Below, piece by piece: positions 26,947-35,676 of a stretch of 64,000 bases of DNA. The stretch comes from Streptomyces sp. KMM 9044 (GTDB taxonomy: Bacteria; Actinomycetota; Actinomycetes; Streptomycetales; Streptomycetaceae). The position numbers and the translations under genes are program-made. The DNA lies in NCBI RefSeq assembly GCF_024701375.2, contig NZ_CP113910.1, positions 2,728,001 to 2,792,000 of the forward strand, written 5' to 3'. The notes beneath the pieces are model-generated. The model ran no database searches. It had not been told where the DNA came from and worked only from the letters and a program-made list of their open reading frames with translations. Every line of letters starts with the position of its first letter. Position 1 is the stretch's first letter.

Positions 26947-28017
26947 TCAGCCGGATGCATCGGCATCCTTGCCGCCGTTGGCGTTCCCGTTCGCCTTCCC
27001 GTCGGCACCGCCGGTCGCGTTGCCCTTCCCGTTCCCGTTGCTGCCGTTCGCCGCACCCTCGGTGCCGCCGGCGCCGTTACCGGTGCCGGTGCCGGTGTTC
27101 CCGTCTCCCGCGGCCTCGTTGTCCCGGCCGGTGCCGGTGCCGGTCTCGTTGCCGCCGTCGCTCTTCGCCGTGGAGCCGGAGCCGGTGCCCGTGTCGGCTC
27201 CGGTGCCGTGCGTGGCCAGGACGTTCTCGCAGTACGGCCCGACATGGGCGGAACCACCCGCCGCGCCCTCCAGCAGGCGCTTGCGGCTGCCCGGGAGCTT
27301 GCGGCCGTCGCGTAAGGCACGGCAGGCCGAGACGATCTGCTTCCCGCGGCCCTTCCCGGCCGTGAGGTCACCGGTCTTCACGCCGGGTTCCGCCGCGCCG
27401 CCGTCCTCGTCGTCGCCGGTGCCCGGTGCGTCCTGCTGCCCGGTGCCCCCCTCGGCGTCCCCGGACGGCTTGTCCGGGGCACCGCCCCCGGGCGGGGCGC
27501 CGACCGGCGCGTCCTTCTTCGACGGGGGCGGCGGCAGGGGGGGTCCGGGTGGGATGGTGGCGGTGGACGTGGCGGCGGGACCGGAGACTCCGGACGGTGT
27601 CGGCAGGATCCCGGTACCGGCCAGGACCGCGACACCACCGACCATGCCCACGGTCAGTGCGGCGGCCAGTCCGAAGCGCGCCGGGCGCGCCCAGCGGGGT
27701 CCGTGCTCGGGTCCGTGCTCGGCTCCGGGACGGTCCCCGGGCGGGGCGCCGATGCTGACCAGTCCCCCGTCGTCGTCCCGTGCGGCCTGTTCCGCCCGCT
27801 CCTCACGGACCGTGCGGAAAGCGGCCAGCGCGGCGGCCTCGCCGGGGAGTTCCCCGTCGGCCGGCGGGGGCGGGGGCGGGGCAGACAGGGTGCCGAGGAC
27901 GCGCGCGAGCCGTTCGGCCTGTTCGCGGTCGGCCGGGCCGACAGCTTCGGGTGACTCTCCGCTCAGCAGTCGCTCCGCCGTTTCGCGGTCCAGCCACCTG
28001 TACTGCTCGTCGGCCAT
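26947..28017 (-). CDS. Single-pass membrane protein coupled to an ECF sigma factor (possible anti-sigma)
   Basis: A 356-residue protein. Residues 1-110 are acidic and cytosolic, one membrane helix follows (FGLAAALTVGMVGGVAVLAG), and the rest is a low-complexity extracellular region. Pro-rich and Gly/Asn/Thr-rich repeats flank a small cysteine-containing segment (IVSACRALRDG and GPYCENVL). Its ATG overlaps the sigma-factor stop (TGATG), the classical sigma/anti-sigma arrangement. The zinc-binding HxxxCxxC motif of ZAS anti-sigma factors is not present, so an anti-sigma role is inferred from coupling and topology alone. Confidence 0.75.
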   Translation of the reverse strand: MADEQYRWLDRETAERLLSGESPEAVGPADREQAERLARVLGTLSAPPPPPPADGELPGEAAALAAFRTVREERAEQAARDDDGGLVSIGAPPGDRPGAEHGPEHGPRWARPARFGLAAALTVGMVGGVAVLAGTGILPTPSGVSGPAATSTATIPPGPPLPPPPSKKDAPVGAPPGGGAPDKPSGDAEGGTGQQDAPGTGDDEDGGAAEPGVKTGDLTAGKGRGKQIVSACRALRDGRKLPGSRKRLLEGAAGGSAHVGPYCENVLATHGTGADTGTGSGSTAKSDGGNETGTGTGRDNEAAGDGNTGTGTGNGAGGTEGAANGSNGNGKGNATGGADGKANGNANGGKDADASG

Positions 28018-28691
28018 CACATGTCCTTCTGCGTCCGCGCTCGCATATGCGTCACGCTCGCGGACGTCACCGCAGGGCTGCGTGGTTCTCGCTGGGGAGG
28101 GAGGGCCTCGAGTCCCCCTGCGGATTCCGGATGTGCTTCCGGATCGCCGTCGAGTATCTCAGCCAGCCGCCTCAGGCCCCGGTGCGCGGCCGTGCGTACG
28201 GCACCCGGCCGTTTGCCCAGCGTGGCGGCGGCGGTCTTGGCGTCGAGGCCCACGACCACCCGCAGGACGACGGCCTCGGCCTGGTCCTGCGGCAGCCGGG
28301 AGATGAGGGCGAAGGCGCCGTCGGTGGCCATCGCCTCGATGGCCTGGTCGGCGGTGTCGGACTCGGCGGGCCGCCCGTCCAGTTCGCTCTCGTCGCCGCC
28401 GATCGCGGGGCGACGCCCACGCATGCGGATGTGGTCGAGGGCACGGTTGCGGGCGATCCGGGCGGCCCAGCCGCGGAACCGGTCCGCGTCACCGCTGAAC
28501 CGCTGCAGGTCCCGGGCGATCTGCAGCCACGCCTCGGACGTCACGTCCTCGGCGTCGGGCTCGCCGACCAGCGTGCGTACGTACCCCAGCAGCCGTGGGT
28601 GCACGGCCCGGTACACCGTCCGGAACGCGGTCTCGTCCCCGTCCTGTGCCGCCCCCACCGCGGCCGTCAGCTCCGCGTCGTCCCCCAGCAC
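28017..28691 (-). CDS. ECF-subfamily RNA polymerase sigma factor
   Basis: A 224-residue sigma-70 family protein. Region 2 (AEDVTSEAWLQIARDLQRF, GWAARIARNRALDHIR) and region 4 (LPQDQAEAVVLRVVVGLDA, GAVRTAAHRGLRRL) are complete and separated by an acidic linker. AGAGGG before the GTG at 28691 supports the start. A C-terminal tail of about 35 residues after region 4 is longer than usual. It is co-transcribed with a membrane protein that probably controls it. Its regulon is unknown. Confidence 0.9.
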   Translation of the reverse strand: MLGDDAELTAAVGAAQDGDETAFRTVYRAVHPRLLGYVRTLVGEPDAEDVTSEAWLQIARDLQRFSGDADRFRGWAARIARNRALDHIRMRGRRPAIGGDESELDGRPAESDTADQAIEAMATDGAFALISRLPQDQAEAVVLRVVVGLDAKTAAATLGKRPGAVRTAAHRGLRRLAEILDGDPEAHPESAGGLEALPPQREPRSPAVTSASVTHMRARTQKDM

Positions 28692-29334
28692 CGCGCACCC
28701 TCTTTGCGCCTAAGCCGGCGCCGCTCTCGCGGACCGGGTTCTCGCCGTCGTGGTTCCTCGATCGATGGTTGCGGTCTCTGGCCGCGAGTGGGTCGTGGTC
28801 ATGTTTCCGTCGCAGCCTGGCGCGAAAGGCACGTTACGACCTCAAACCTCTCCCCGTCCATGTCCGTCCACGTTTCCGTGCATGATTCAACAGAGCTGTG
28901 ACCGGGCGGTGTGACAGAAAACGCACTCATGGCGCTGTACGAGTCACGGGCCGCCGCGCGGTCCGTGCCGCGCGACGGCCGGGGCCTCTCCTGTGGGGGG
29001 TGGTGGCCTCGGCCGTCGCCCCGGCCGCGACATTCCGCGGGCCCCGTCGGGCCTGCCCGGCCTGCCGTGGACCACGGCGCTCCCTTCGCCCCCGGCCAGG
29101 CCGACGCACCCCGGCTCGCCCCTCGGTCCTCCCGTACGCACGCACCGGACCCCGGGGACCGGTGCGGAGGGGGCGCTCCGAGGCTGCGGGCCGGGCCTCG
29201 TCCGGGCCGGCGGCGAGGGACCGGCCGGCGGACGGGTTCCGCACGTGTCCGGCACGACATCCCGGGTGCCCCGGGTCCCGTCGGGAGCCGCCGGTGCCGG
29301 GCCCGGACGGCATGACCGCGCGAAGGCGGTCACC
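28692..29334. other. 643-base region without a supported gene
   Basis: It must include the promoter of the sigma-factor gene. An open frame on the plus strand from 28911 starts plausibly (TENALMALYESRAAAR) but soon becomes Pro/Arg-rich low-complexity sequence; I do not accept it. The part before 28910 is less GC-rich than the remainder. No RNA gene or repeat was recognised. Confidence 0.4.
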
Positions 29335-29763
29335 TCAGCGGTCACCGCTCGACGCGTCCCGGCACAGCAGGCGCAGAGACCCGTCGGCCGTGTAGCGGCG
29401 GCGGGCCTCCTCCCTGGGGTCCCAGAGGCGGCCGTCGGGGGTACGGACCCCGTGTTCACCTCCCGAGGCCCACCACTCGCCACCGGTCTGGCGCACCATC
29501 ACCTCACCGGCACAGGCGCCGAACCCGCGCAGCACCGTCTCCACGGCGGCGTACGGGGCCGGCTCGCCGCGTATCTCCTCGATGGCGCGGTCGACGCTCC
29601 ACAGGCTGCGCGCCGAGTAGTCGAGGCGCAGCCGCGCCCCTTCGCGCATCGCCGTCACGGTGTCCGCCGCCCACCGCACGGGCGTGGCCGCGGCCGCAGG
29701 CCGGGGCTCCTGCCGTGTCGTCGCAGTCTCAGTCGTCTGGGTCGCAGTCGTCTCAGTCGTCAC
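29335..29763 (-). CDS. Hypothetical actinobacterial protein
   Basis: A small protein of about 142 residues. After a Thr-rich N-terminus (TTETTATQTTETATTRQ) comes a conserved-looking domain (WAADTVTAMREGARLRLDYSARSLWSVDRAIEEIRG, split here by position 50-85) and a Trp/Gly-rich end. Similar proteins of unknown function are common in Streptomyces; I cannot assign a role. The GTG at 29763 is chosen because the upstream in-frame part is only charged spacer, but the start is uncertain. Confidence 0.6.
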   Translation of the reverse strand: MTTETTATQTTETATTRQEPRPAAAATPVRWAADTVTAMREGARLRLDYSARSLWSVDRAIEEIRGEPAPYAAVETVLRGFGACAGEVMVRQTGGEWWASGGEHGVRTPDGRLWDPREEARRRYTADGSLRLLCRDASSGDR

Positions 29764-30247
29764 ACCCGGTGGAGCGCCCGGACCCGCGGTTTTGTCACCC
29801 GGACGGACTCTGCTGCGCAATTACCCGGCGTGATGACGCCGTGCCGATACGGCCTTCAGAGCGCGTCGCAGATGCAGGCAGGCCGGGCGCGGCCGAGCCC
29901 GGAAAGCACGGCACGTGATCGCTCGCCGAATGGAGCAGCGGAGTCCGGACGGACTCTGCTGCTCCATTGCGGAGAGTGACGCCGGCCCGTCGACGGGGCG
30001 CAGGGAACGGGCCTCGCGAGGAGGCGGTCCAGCCCCGGCCGGCCCCTCTCGGATACGGTGTGTGCCCCTCCCCCGAATAGAGCAGCGGAGTCCGGACGGG
30101 CGGGGCGCGGGCAACCGGCGCAGAACCGACCCGGCTCCGCCGCAACACGGTCACAGGAGCCGCCGTTTGGGCGGTGTCCGGCTCTGCGAGCCGCAGGCGG
30201 ACCCCACGTCTGCGGCATGATCCGACGGGCCGGCCCCGAGGGCCCGG
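29764..30247. other. 484-base gap carrying a dispersed palindromic repeat
   Basis: No gene is supported. The gap contains one full and two partial copies of a palindromic sequence (AGCAGCGGAGTCCGGACGG and complement): partial at 29801-29818, full at 29931-29966 and partial at 30079-30099. The pieces lie about 130-150 bases apart. Confidence 0.5.
29931..29966. repeat. Palindromic repeat unit
   Basis: Two 16-base arms (29931-29946 and 29951-29966) pair with a single mismatch around a four-base GGAC centre. Half-copies occur at 29801-29818 and 30079-30099. It could act as a terminator for the gene ending at 30248 or be a small REP/MITE-like element. Confidence 0.6.
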
Positions 30248-30817
30248 TCAGCCGTCCCGGCGGTTTCGGCGGGACAGGGCCGCGGCGAGGACGCGCCGGC
30301 CCTCCGTCGAGACCTCCAGCACGCGCCGCAGCCCGGCCGGGCCGTGGCCGGCCAGGACCTCCAGAACAACGATCTGACGGCGCAGTTCGGCGGCGCCGAG
30401 CGGCGACAGCGGCAGACCCTCCGTGCGGCCCCCGCGGGCTGCCTCGATCGCGTCCGCCACGTCCTCGTCCGGAGCACCGCCGTCCAGGATGCGGTGGATC
30501 CGCAGCGCGGTGACCGAGCAGGCGTGTGCCCACTCACGCAGTGCGGCGGCGGAGCGCTCCGCCGGGGCGGTGGTGAGCATCCGGTGCGCGAGCGCCGCCG
30601 CGGCGTCCGGGCCGTCCGCCGCGGCGAGCTTGCCGCGCGTCTGCTCCAGCCGCTCCGCCCAGTCCTCGGCGGCGGCGTCCCCGGCGAGGGTCCCCCACAG
30701 CGGGCGCAGCGTCTCGTCGTCACCGCCCAGCAACGGCACGCAGCGATCCAAACAAGCCAGTCCGCTCGCGGCCAGTGTTCGCTCGTCGGCCTGCGCGATC
30801 AGTTCCACCAGGCTCAT
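30248..30817 (-). CDS. Hypothetical helical protein
   Basis: A 189-residue, Ala/Leu/Arg-rich, predicted all-helical soluble protein (starts MSLVELIAQADERTLAASGLA when read past residue 20 in parts). No known domain is recognised. TGAGGGGG upstream of the ATG at 30817 is a good ribosome-binding site. It lies downstream of another small hypothetical gene (30926-31471) on the same strand with a 108-base gap, so co-transcription is possible. Confidence 0.7.
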   Translation of the reverse strand: MSLVELIAQADERTLAASGLACLDRCVPLLGGDDETLRPLWGTLAGDAAAEDWAERLEQTRGKLAAADGPDAAAALAHRMLTTAPAERSAAALREWAHACSVTALRIHRILDGGAPDEDVADAIEAARGGRTEGLPLSPLGAAELRRQIVVLEVLAGHGPAGLRRVLEVSTEGRRVLAAALSRRNRRDG

Positions 30818-30925
30818 CCACGTCCCCCTCAGCAGGTCTTCGCGAGCCTCCGAAAAGGCTCTTCGCGGACCTCACGGGTACGGAGGCCGCACTTTGCCCT
30901 TACTGCGTGCGACGGGCCGGGAGTG

Positions 30926-31471
30926 TCACAGGGGCACCACTCCAAGCCGGTCGAGCAACCGGAAGAACAAGGTTTCGGCCACGGGGTCGGGGTCCGCGGT
31001 CAACACCTCGACCAGTTCCTCCACGGCCACGGCGTGTCCGGCCTCTGCGGCCCATTCGACGGCCCGGCCGGCGGCGTCACGGGGTTCCAGGAAGTAGTCC
31101 TCCAGTGTGAGCCCGTCCTGCGCCGTGCCCGCCGCGCCCTCGCCGCAGGTGCCGTCCGCCGCCGGGGCGCCGAGGTAGCCGGCCATCGCGGACCGCGCCA
31201 GGCAGGTCGCCCAGGCGCCGCTCTCCGGTGCGGCCGCCTCCACCACCACGCAGGCGCTGTCCATCACGTAGCCGAACAGCGCGGGTGCGCCGGTCTCCCC
31301 GGCGAGGTCGTTCATGTTCCCGACGGCGCCGTCGCCGCTCGGGTACTCCCAGACCTGCCATCCGCCCGGCGCCGACGTACGCAGGGTCATGTCCCGGGCT
31401 CCGGCCAGCGCGTCCCGCTCGGCGAGCGGCCGCTCGTCACGGCCTACGACGAAATACCCCCAGTAGCCCAT
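30926..31471 (-). CDS. Hypothetical actinobacterial protein
   Basis: A 181-residue soluble protein beginning MGYWGYFVVGRDERPL, a pattern common to a family of unknown-function Streptomyces proteins. The C-terminal half is acidic and helical (LEDYFLEPRDAAGRAVEWAA). The ATG at 31471 is chosen because the conserved N-terminus begins there; a 20-residue upstream extension is possible in frame. No function can be assigned. Confidence 0.7.
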   Translation of the reverse strand: MGYWGYFVVGRDERPLAERDALAGARDMTLRTSAPGGWQVWEYPSGDGAVGNMNDLAGETGAPALFGYVMDSACVVVEAAAPESGAWATCLARSAMAGYLGAPAADGTCGEGAAGTAQDGLTLEDYFLEPRDAAGRAVEWAAEAGHAVAVEELVEVLTADPDPVAETLFFRLLDRLGVVPL

Positions 31472-31615
31472 GTGCCGGCATTCCCCCCGGTGTATCGGTT
31501 TCGACTCGTCAGAAGACCACCACAGTCGCAAGGGGGTCCGCAGGAATACGCCGCGATCCGCCCGAATCCATCTGTACCGGCTGAGGGCCGTTGAAACCGC
31601 CGCGCCGGGTCCGGC

Positions 31616-33277
31616 TCAGTCCACCTCGTCCGCCAGGCTCCGGAACTCCGCCCAGGACAAAGCCGGTTCGGCCGGGTCCCAGAGCTTCTGCGTGGTCGCC
31701 CGCAGAGGCATCCTGATCCCGGCCGCGACCTGGTCCTGTGTCTGGGAACGGGACAGGTCGCACCAGACGGCGAAGGATCCGCCGAGGATCTGACCGTCGT
31801 ACCGGGCAGGGACGGCGGTGGTTCCGCGCAGCACGAGCGGCGTCCACTGCTCGTAGATCCGCTCCCCCGTCGGGTAGACGAAGTCGTTCGGCTCGCCGAG
31901 CACGTAGTAGAGGAACTCGTCGTTGTAGTTGACGACCTCGCGGCCCTCACCGAGGTAGTCCGCCGGCTGCCGGGCCCCGATCTCCTTGCCGGTCCAGTAG
32001 GCGACCTGGATGTCCTTCGCGGCCTGCACCGAACCGCCTTCGAAGAAGCCGTCGTTCCAGGCGCGGAAGGTGCGGTCGTGGGCGCGGACGGTGTCGGCGC
32101 GGTCGTTGAGCCAGCTCGTGGCCAGGTCCTCGACGGTCGCGCCGGGACCGTGCTCCTTGCGCGCGGCGGCGGCCAGCCCCGGGAACGCCGCCTCGGGGTC
32201 GGAGACCACCAGCGCCTGGTACTCGTCGGCGCCGAGGTGCCACTGCGAACCGGGGAACAGCCCGGCGTACTCGTTCAGCAGGTCGTCGACGATCTCGGCG
32301 GACCCTGGATCGGAGATGTCGATCGCGCCGCGCACGGGCCCGCCGCCCGCGTCGCGCAGCTGGAGGCCGGGGTGGGCGGCGATGACCGCGCCGAGGTGCC
32401 CGGGCGAGTCGATCTCGGGCACGACGGTGATGTGCCGGCTCGCGGCGAGGTCGACGATCCGCTCGACCTGCGCCTTGGTCAGATGCCGGTCGGAGACGAT
32501 CTCCGGGTGCGAGTCGGACTCGATGCGGAAGCCCTGGTCGTCGGAGAAGTGCAGACCCAGCTCGTTGTACTTCAGGTCGCCGAGCTCGCGGACCCGGTCC
32601 TCGATCCAGTCGGCGGTGAAGTGCTTGCGGGCGATGTCCAGCATCATCCCGCGCCGCTGCTTGGCCGGCTCGTCGCGCACCACGCCCTCGGGGGCGGTCT
32701 CGGCGCCGCGGATCTGCTGCTTGAGGGTGCGGGTCCCGTAGAAGACGCCCGCCTCGGCGGGAGCACTGATGGTCACCCGACCGCCCCGCACGGTCATCGT
32801 GTACGACTCGGGGTTCGCGCCCCCGCCCTTGTTCAGCTCCAGGCGCAGGTCCCCGGCGCGCTCGTCGTCCTGCTCCCCCGCGTACGCGAGGCCCAGCTCC
32901 CCGGCTATGAGGCGGCCCTCGTCCGCCAGCGCCGGATCTCCGACGACCACCCGGTGGCCGCGCCCGGGCCGCCAGCCGGGGCCGCGCTCGGCGCTGTGGT
33001 CACGGACGGCGGGAATGGTCCGGGGCGTCTTCGACAGGGGGTGGGAACGGGTGGGACTCGGCTCGGACGTCCCGGAGGGCGGTGAACCCGCCGCGTCCGC
33101 GGAGCGGGAGGCGGCGGAACCGGCCGGTCCCGTGTCGTCGTCCGACGTCGCCCACAGGCCGACGCCCACCCCGGACGCCGCGACCAGCGTGCCCGCGGCG
33201 AGGGCCACGACCAGCGTCCGCCGCTGCCGCGTTTGCCGAGCGGAGGGCCGACGCCTGTGCTGCCTGTGCTGACTCAC
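31616..33277 (-). CDS. Secreted family 20 beta-N-acetylhexosaminidase
   Basis: A 553-residue exported glycoside hydrolase. A very basic N-terminus and one hydrophobic stretch (TLVVALAAGTLVAASGVGVG) give a signal peptide or anchor, followed by a Ser/Pro linker. The GH20 core includes RGMMLDIARKHF, PEIDSPGH and HLGADEY with the catalytic pair Asp351-Glu352. It removes terminal GlcNAc/GalNAc from chitobiose or related glycans outside the cell. The GTG at 33277 is preferred because the twin-arginine-like basic region starts there. It diverges from the uraD-like gene. In Streptomyces such genes are often under DasR, but no clear DasR box was found upstream. Confidence 0.9.
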   Translation of the reverse strand: MSQHRQHRRRPSARQTRQRRTLVVALAAGTLVAASGVGVGLWATSDDDTGPAGSAASRSADAAGSPPSGTSEPSPTRSHPLSKTPRTIPAVRDHSAERGPGWRPGRGHRVVVGDPALADEGRLIAGELGLAYAGEQDDERAGDLRLELNKGGGANPESYTMTVRGGRVTISAPAEAGVFYGTRTLKQQIRGAETAPEGVVRDEPAKQRRGMMLDIARKHFTADWIEDRVRELGDLKYNELGLHFSDDQGFRIESDSHPEIVSDRHLTKAQVERIVDLAASRHITVVPEIDSPGHLGAVIAAHPGLQLRDAGGGPVRGAIDISDPGSAEIVDDLLNEYAGLFPGSQWHLGADEYQALVVSDPEAAFPGLAAAARKEHGPGATVEDLATSWLNDRADTVRAHDRTFRAWNDGFFEGGSVQAAKDIQVAYWTGKEIGARQPADYLGEGREVVNYNDEFLYYVLGEPNDFVYPTGERIYEQWTPLVLRGTTAVPARYDGQILGGSFAVWCDLSRSQTQDQVAAGIRMPLRATTQKLWDPAEPALSWAEFRSLADEVD

Positions 33278-33464
33278 ACGACCAACCTACGGCTCATCCG
33301 GGTGACGGACGCCGGGGAACCGTTTTGAAACTCTCCCGTCCGAGTGAATTTCGACTATCGATCGGACACGTCGTGGACTCACTCGATAACGTGATGGCAC
33401 AACTCTCACACCATCCGCCACCCCACCTCCACGGTTCCCGCCCCCTTCTCTCACCGACCCACAC

Positions 33465-34046
33465 GTGACACCCCAAGGACTCACGCTGCCCGCGCACCGT
33501 CTCCCGCACCTCCCCGGCCGTGTCGCCCTTCCCGGACAGTCGCACGGCGCCCCCGAAGCGCCCGACACGCCCGGCGTCCTGTCCGGGCTGGAGCACTTCA
33601 ACGCCATGCCGTCCGAGGACGCCGAGCGCACCCTGCTGGCCTGTCTGCACAGCCCTCGCTGGGCGGTGCGCGTCGCGGCCCACCGCCCGTACCCCGACCT
33701 GGAAGCCCTCCTGGCGGCTGCGGACGAGGCGGCCTACGACCTGCCCCGCGCGGACCGCGCCGAGGCGCTGGCGGCGGAATCCCTCCCCGGCCTCCCGGCG
33801 GACGCCTACTCCGCCGCCCACACGGCCCTGAACGCGGCCAGCGCAGCCTACGGGAGCCGGTTCGGACATCCGTTCGCCATCTGCCTCGACGGTCTGAAGC
33901 CGGACGAGGTCCTGGACCACGTACTCGAAGGCATCCGGTCACGATTGGCCAACGATCCGGAGGAGGAACGCCTGGTCGCCGCAGAGGAACTCCGGCGCCT
34001 GGCCCGGGGCCGTCTGGCCGGCCTCCTCGCGAACACGGACCACTGA
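33465..34046 (+). CDS. OHCU decarboxylase (UraD-like)
   Basis: A 193-residue protein of the 2-oxo-4-hydroxy-4-carboxy-5-ureidoimidazoline decarboxylase family, the last step of urate to allantoin conversion. Family features are LEHFNAMPSEDAERTLLACLHSPRWA, VAAHRPYPD (catalytic His region), and GHPFAICLDGLKPDEVL. The first 30 residues are Pro-rich and may be untranslated if a later start is used; GTG at 33465 is the longest option. No other ureide genes are nearby, which is unusual, since uraD normally sits with uraH and urate oxidase. An IS element begins 109 bases downstream. Confidence 0.8.
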   Translation: MTPQGLTLPAHRLPHLPGRVALPGQSHGAPEAPDTPGVLSGLEHFNAMPSEDAERTLLACLHSPRWAVRVAAHRPYPDLEALLAAADEAAYDLPRADRAEALAAESLPGLPADAYSAAHTALNAASAAYGSRFGHPFAICLDGLKPDEVLDHVLEGIRSRLANDPEEERLVAAEELRRLARGRLAGLLANTDH

Positions 34047-34154
34047 CGGGTCGCCGACAGGCCGCAACGACCGCCCGGAGACGGCACCAAGCCGCACCAA
34101 ACAGGCCAAAAGCCCCACGGCGGCTCCTCGGAGGCCCTTCCGCGGCCCGCTCCC

Positions 34155-35130
34155 TAGACGAGTAAGTCGTATGTCTTCAGTGGTCGTAGGCGATCAACGA
34201 TCGAGTGATCGGTGCGCCGGTCAGGTTGTTCAGCCAGATCGCGGCGGCCATGGCCAGAATGCGCTGGGCGACGCGGACCGCGACGCCCGCGCAGCTGCGC
34301 CCTCCGTGGCCCTCCAGGTCGAGCTGGCCTTTGAGGGTGTCGTTGACCGACTCGATCAGCTGGCGGACCTTCTTCAGCATCGGCTCGCCGTACCGGGCCT
34401 TCTCGCGCTTGCGGGAGGGCCGCAGCAAGGTGATGCCGTGGTCGGCCAGCAACTGCTCGAAAGCTCGGCCGGCGAAGCCCTTGTCGGAGATGAGCAGGAT
34501 GCCGTCGTGCTCGGCGACGACGCCTGCTTCGACCTCCAGCATCGCGGCCAGCACCTCGCGTTCGCCGATCTTGGGGTCCGCCAGGGCCCACAGGATCGGC
34601 ATCCCGGCCGGGGTGCACACGAGGTACAGCCGCAGCCCCCAGAAGAACCGCGAGTGGCTGGCGCAGTAGCCGTATCCGGCCCATCCGGCCAGGTCGGAGC
34701 GTTTCACGGTGGGCCGCGACATGCCGCACGGCACCGGGGTGGAGTCCACGATCCAGCAGTCGTCCAGCCAGAAGTCGGACGCCTTCGCGAGCATCCGGAC
34801 GACCCGCTTGACCAGGCCGAGCGCCGCGCGCAGGCGTTTGTTGTAGCCGGACTGCTGGGGCAGGTACGGAAACATCCCGGCCAGGTGCTTGCGGGCGTAG
34901 CGCAGCCAGTGGGCTTCGGAGGTGAATCCGAGCATCGCCTGGGCGACCGCGGCGCACACCAGCTCGGAGTCGGTCAGCAACGGCGGCCTGCCCAGCCAAC
35001 GCGGCCCTCCCAACTCGTCGTCGATCTTCACGTACAGTGCGGTGATGAGGGTCTCGAGGTCGTTCGTCACACATCGACCAACGGGACCCTCACCCTTTGC
35101 GCTCAACGAGACTTCGGACTTACTCGTCTA
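34155..35130. mobile_element. IS982-family insertion sequence
   Basis: A complete 976-base element bounded by perfect 14-base inverted repeats TAGACGAGTAAGTC (34155-34168 and complement 35117-35130). One transposase gene fills it. Size and transposase agree with IS982. No clear target duplication could be read at the borders beyond a TA/CTAG shared by the ends. It separates the uraD-like gene from the sdh operon and lies 160 bases before sdhC. Confidence 0.9.
34177..35070 (-). CDS. IS982-family transposase
   Basis: A 297-residue DDE transposase. The N-terminus TNDLETLITALYVKIDDELG is typical of IS982; DDCWIVDSTPVP holds the first catalytic Asp, LLISDKGFAG the second, and the glutamate lies in RQLIESVNDTLKGQLDLE. 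The GTG at 35070 is preferred, as family members start at this point; a TTG at 35106 is an in-frame alternative. The frame is intact and both ends of the element are present, so it may be active. Confidence 0.9.
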   Translation of the reverse strand: MTNDLETLITALYVKIDDELGGPRWLGRPPLLTDSELVCAAVAQAMLGFTSEAHWLRYARKHLAGMFPYLPQQSGYNKRLRAALGLVKRVVRMLAKASDFWLDDCWIVDSTPVPCGMSRPTVKRSDLAGWAGYGYCASHSRFFWGLRLYLVCTPAGMPILWALADPKIGEREVLAAMLEVEAGVVAEHDGILLISDKGFAGRAFEQLLADHGITLLRPSRKREKARYGEPMLKKVRQLIESVNDTLKGQLDLEGHGGRSCAGVAVRVAQRILAMAAAIWLNNLTGAPITRSLIAYDH

Positions 35131-35290
35131 GCCCGTAAGCGTGCCAGTCCGATCACAGCGGCAGGGCCCCTGTCCGCCTCGCGGCCACACCTGGCTACGA
35201 TGCTGGGGGCCGGTGGACCGTACCCGGCCGGGCCCGACCGACACGAGAAAGCCGGCGCGGCCCCAATCCCCGCTACCGGAGGAAACTTCC

Positions 35291-35671
35291 GTGCCGGCTG
35301 GAACGCTGTACCGCGGCCGGGAAGGAATGTGGTCCTGGGTGGCTCATCGAGTCACCGGCGTCCTCATCTTCTTCTTCCTGTTCGTTCACGTGCTGGACAC
35401 CGCCCTCGTGCGAGTGTCCCCTGAGGCCTACGACACCGTCGTGGCCACGTACAAGACGCCGATCGTCGCGCTGCTGGAGTACGGCCTCGTCGCCGCCATC
35501 CTCTTCCATGCGCTCAACGGCCTGCGTGTCATCGCCGTCGACTTCTGGCTCCAGGGCGCCCGGTACCAGAAGCAGATGCTCTGGACCGTCGTCGCCCTGT
35601 GGGTCGTGCTGATGCTCGGGGCGGTCTACCCCGTGCTCGGCCACGCCGCTCGTGAACTGTTCGGGAGCTGA
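35291..35671 (+). CDS. sdhC: Succinate dehydrogenase cytochrome b subunit
   Basis: A 126-residue membrane anchor with three transmembrane helices. SWVAHRVTGVLIFFFLFVHV contains the conserved His-Arg region and a heme-ligand His, and ILFHALNGLRVIAVD the second His. It anchors complex II and binds heme b and quinone. GGAGG seven bases before the GTG at 35291 fixes the start. It opens the sdhCDAB operon, followed by sdhD after five bases. A TACGAT hexamer at 35196-35201 is a candidate -10 element; the IS982 copy ends only 65 bases before it. Confidence 0.93.
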   Translation: MPAGTLYRGREGMWSWVAHRVTGVLIFFFLFVHVLDTALVRVSPEAYDTVVATYKTPIVALLEYGLVAAILFHALNGLRVIAVDFWLQGARYQKQMLWTVVALWVVLMLGAVYPVLGHAARELFGS

Positions 35672-35676
35672 CGCCC

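Noticed and set aside
28911..29315. Plus-strand frame starting TENALMALYESRAAAR
   Set aside because: Plausible first 20 codons but then Pro/Arg/Gly-rich sequence without conserved character and no good ribosome-binding site.
33278..33464. DasR operator upstream of the GH20 gene
   Set aside because: No sequence close enough to the ACTGGTCTAGACCACT-type consensus was found.
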